Assembly: GCA_003561595.1 (NCBI GenBank) | Contig: PWWF01000428.1 | Location: forward strand, 1 to 5,480 | Reading direction: 5' to 3' | DNA length: 5,480 bases | Source of the DNA: Paracoccaceae bacterium | GTDB lineage: Bacteria > Pseudomonadota > Alphaproteobacteria > Rhodobacterales > Rhodobacteraceae | Part shown: positions 5,143 through 5,480 of the stretch, in pieces | How positions within the stretch are numbered: the first letter of the stretch is position 1 | Layout: every line of letters begins with the position of its first letter | Program-made: the position numbers and the translations under genes | The notes under the pieces: generated by a model | Seen by the model: only the letters and a program-made list of their open reading frames with translations | Database searches by the model: none | Told to the model about the DNA's origin: nothing

Positions 5143-5480
5143 TTGCGTCGCCTGACCGCATGGGACAGCGTGAGTGCCGCTCTGGGCCGGGTGCTGCGCT
5201 GGGTTCTGCCGCTGGCTGCACTTGTGCTCTTGTCCACGATCTTCCTGATCTCGGGCCAGGTTGACCCCGATCAGGCGGTGCAGGATTCCGGCCTCGATAT
5301 CGAGGAACTGACGCGCGAGCCGCGCATCGGCATGGTCCGTATTGCCGGTGTCACCCGCGAGGATGCCGCCTTGAACGTGACCGCCGCCGCCCTGCGCTCC
5401 CCCGGTGATCCGAGCGGCGATGAGCCCCTGCGGCTGTTGCTGGACGCCCCGCGCGGATTGCTCAGCTTCCCGAATGGCCG
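5143..5480 (+). CDS. lptC: LPS export ABC transporter periplasmic protein LptC, N-terminal part (3' end outside the window)
   Basis: About 112 codons are visible before the right edge. The N terminus is short and basic, then a single membrane anchor VLPLAALVLLSTIFLIS at about 21-37, typical of LptC, followed by a periplasmic part that begins the LptC beta-jellyroll (EELTREPRIGMVRIAGVTREDAAL, then DEPLRLLLDAPRG). LptC is anchored in the inner membrane, accepts LPS from LptB2FG and passes it to LptA. The start is unsure because no ATG is in frame: TTG 5143 (8 nt after rnd) gives a normal-length cytosolic tail, while GTG 5170 gives a very short one. Neither has a good Shine-Dalgarno, which may mean translational coupling to rnd. 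From family knowledge lptA and lptB would be expected to the right, but they are not visible. Confidence 0.87.
   Translation, partial: MRRLTAWDSVSAALGRVLRWVLPLAALVLLSTIFLISGQVDPDQAVQDSGLDIEELTREPRIGMVRIAGVTREDAALNVTAAALRSPGDPSGDEPLRLLLDAPRGLLSFPNG

Noticed and set aside
4493..5221. 242-codon frame on the - strand opposite rnd
   Set aside because: The RNase D frame on the other strand has full catalytic motifs; this one has biased composition and no recognisable domain.

Overview
The window is GC-rich, densely coding DNA. It most probably comes from an alphaproteobacterial chromosome of the Rhodobacterales type. I infer this from the Ala/Pro/Arg-rich proteins, the short single-domain RNase D directly upstream of lptC, the YciB and nu-class glutathione transferase sequences, and an FNR-like box. 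I saw no mobile element, CRISPR array, tRNA or rRNA. This is core-genome housekeeping sequence, not an accessory island.

Left part (1-1724), + strand. The C-terminal part of an envelope-type protein runs in from the left edge. It has a long Ala/Glu-rich helical stretch, Pro/Arg-rich linkers and a small C-terminal domain resembling PilP/GspC. It is followed after 34 nt by yciB, a polytopic inner-membrane protein linked to septation and envelope integrity. The two are probably one transcript. A 93-nt gap with two hairpins separates yciB from the convergent next gene.

Middle part (1725-2951). On the - strand lie a YfcG-like glutathione S-transferase and, upstream of it, an unrecognised 67-residue protein with a strong Shine-Dalgarno. 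The 211-nt divergent region between that small gene and the phosphodiesterase gene holds no convincing gene. It does contain an inverted repeat, a 10-bp palindrome and a good match to an FNR-family operator.

Right part (2952-5480). A cytoplasmic glycerophosphodiester phosphodiesterase (+) ends tail-to-tail with a 12-bp overlap into a hemolysin III/TrhA (PAQR) membrane protein gene (-). Both of these genes lack a clear Shine-Dalgarno, and both have a promoter-like -10 element exactly 6 nt before the ATG, so both may be leaderless. Divergent from the PAQR gene are rnd (short RNase D) and, 8 nt later, the start of lptC, the lipopolysaccharide-transport component, which runs off the right edge.

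Four of the eight genes (the left-edge protein, yciB, the PAQR gene and lptC) concern the envelope. I found no clear new multi-gene system. The most unusual points are the putative FNR-controlled small gene/GDPD region, the paired leaderless architectures, and the altered metal-site histidines of the PAQR protein.
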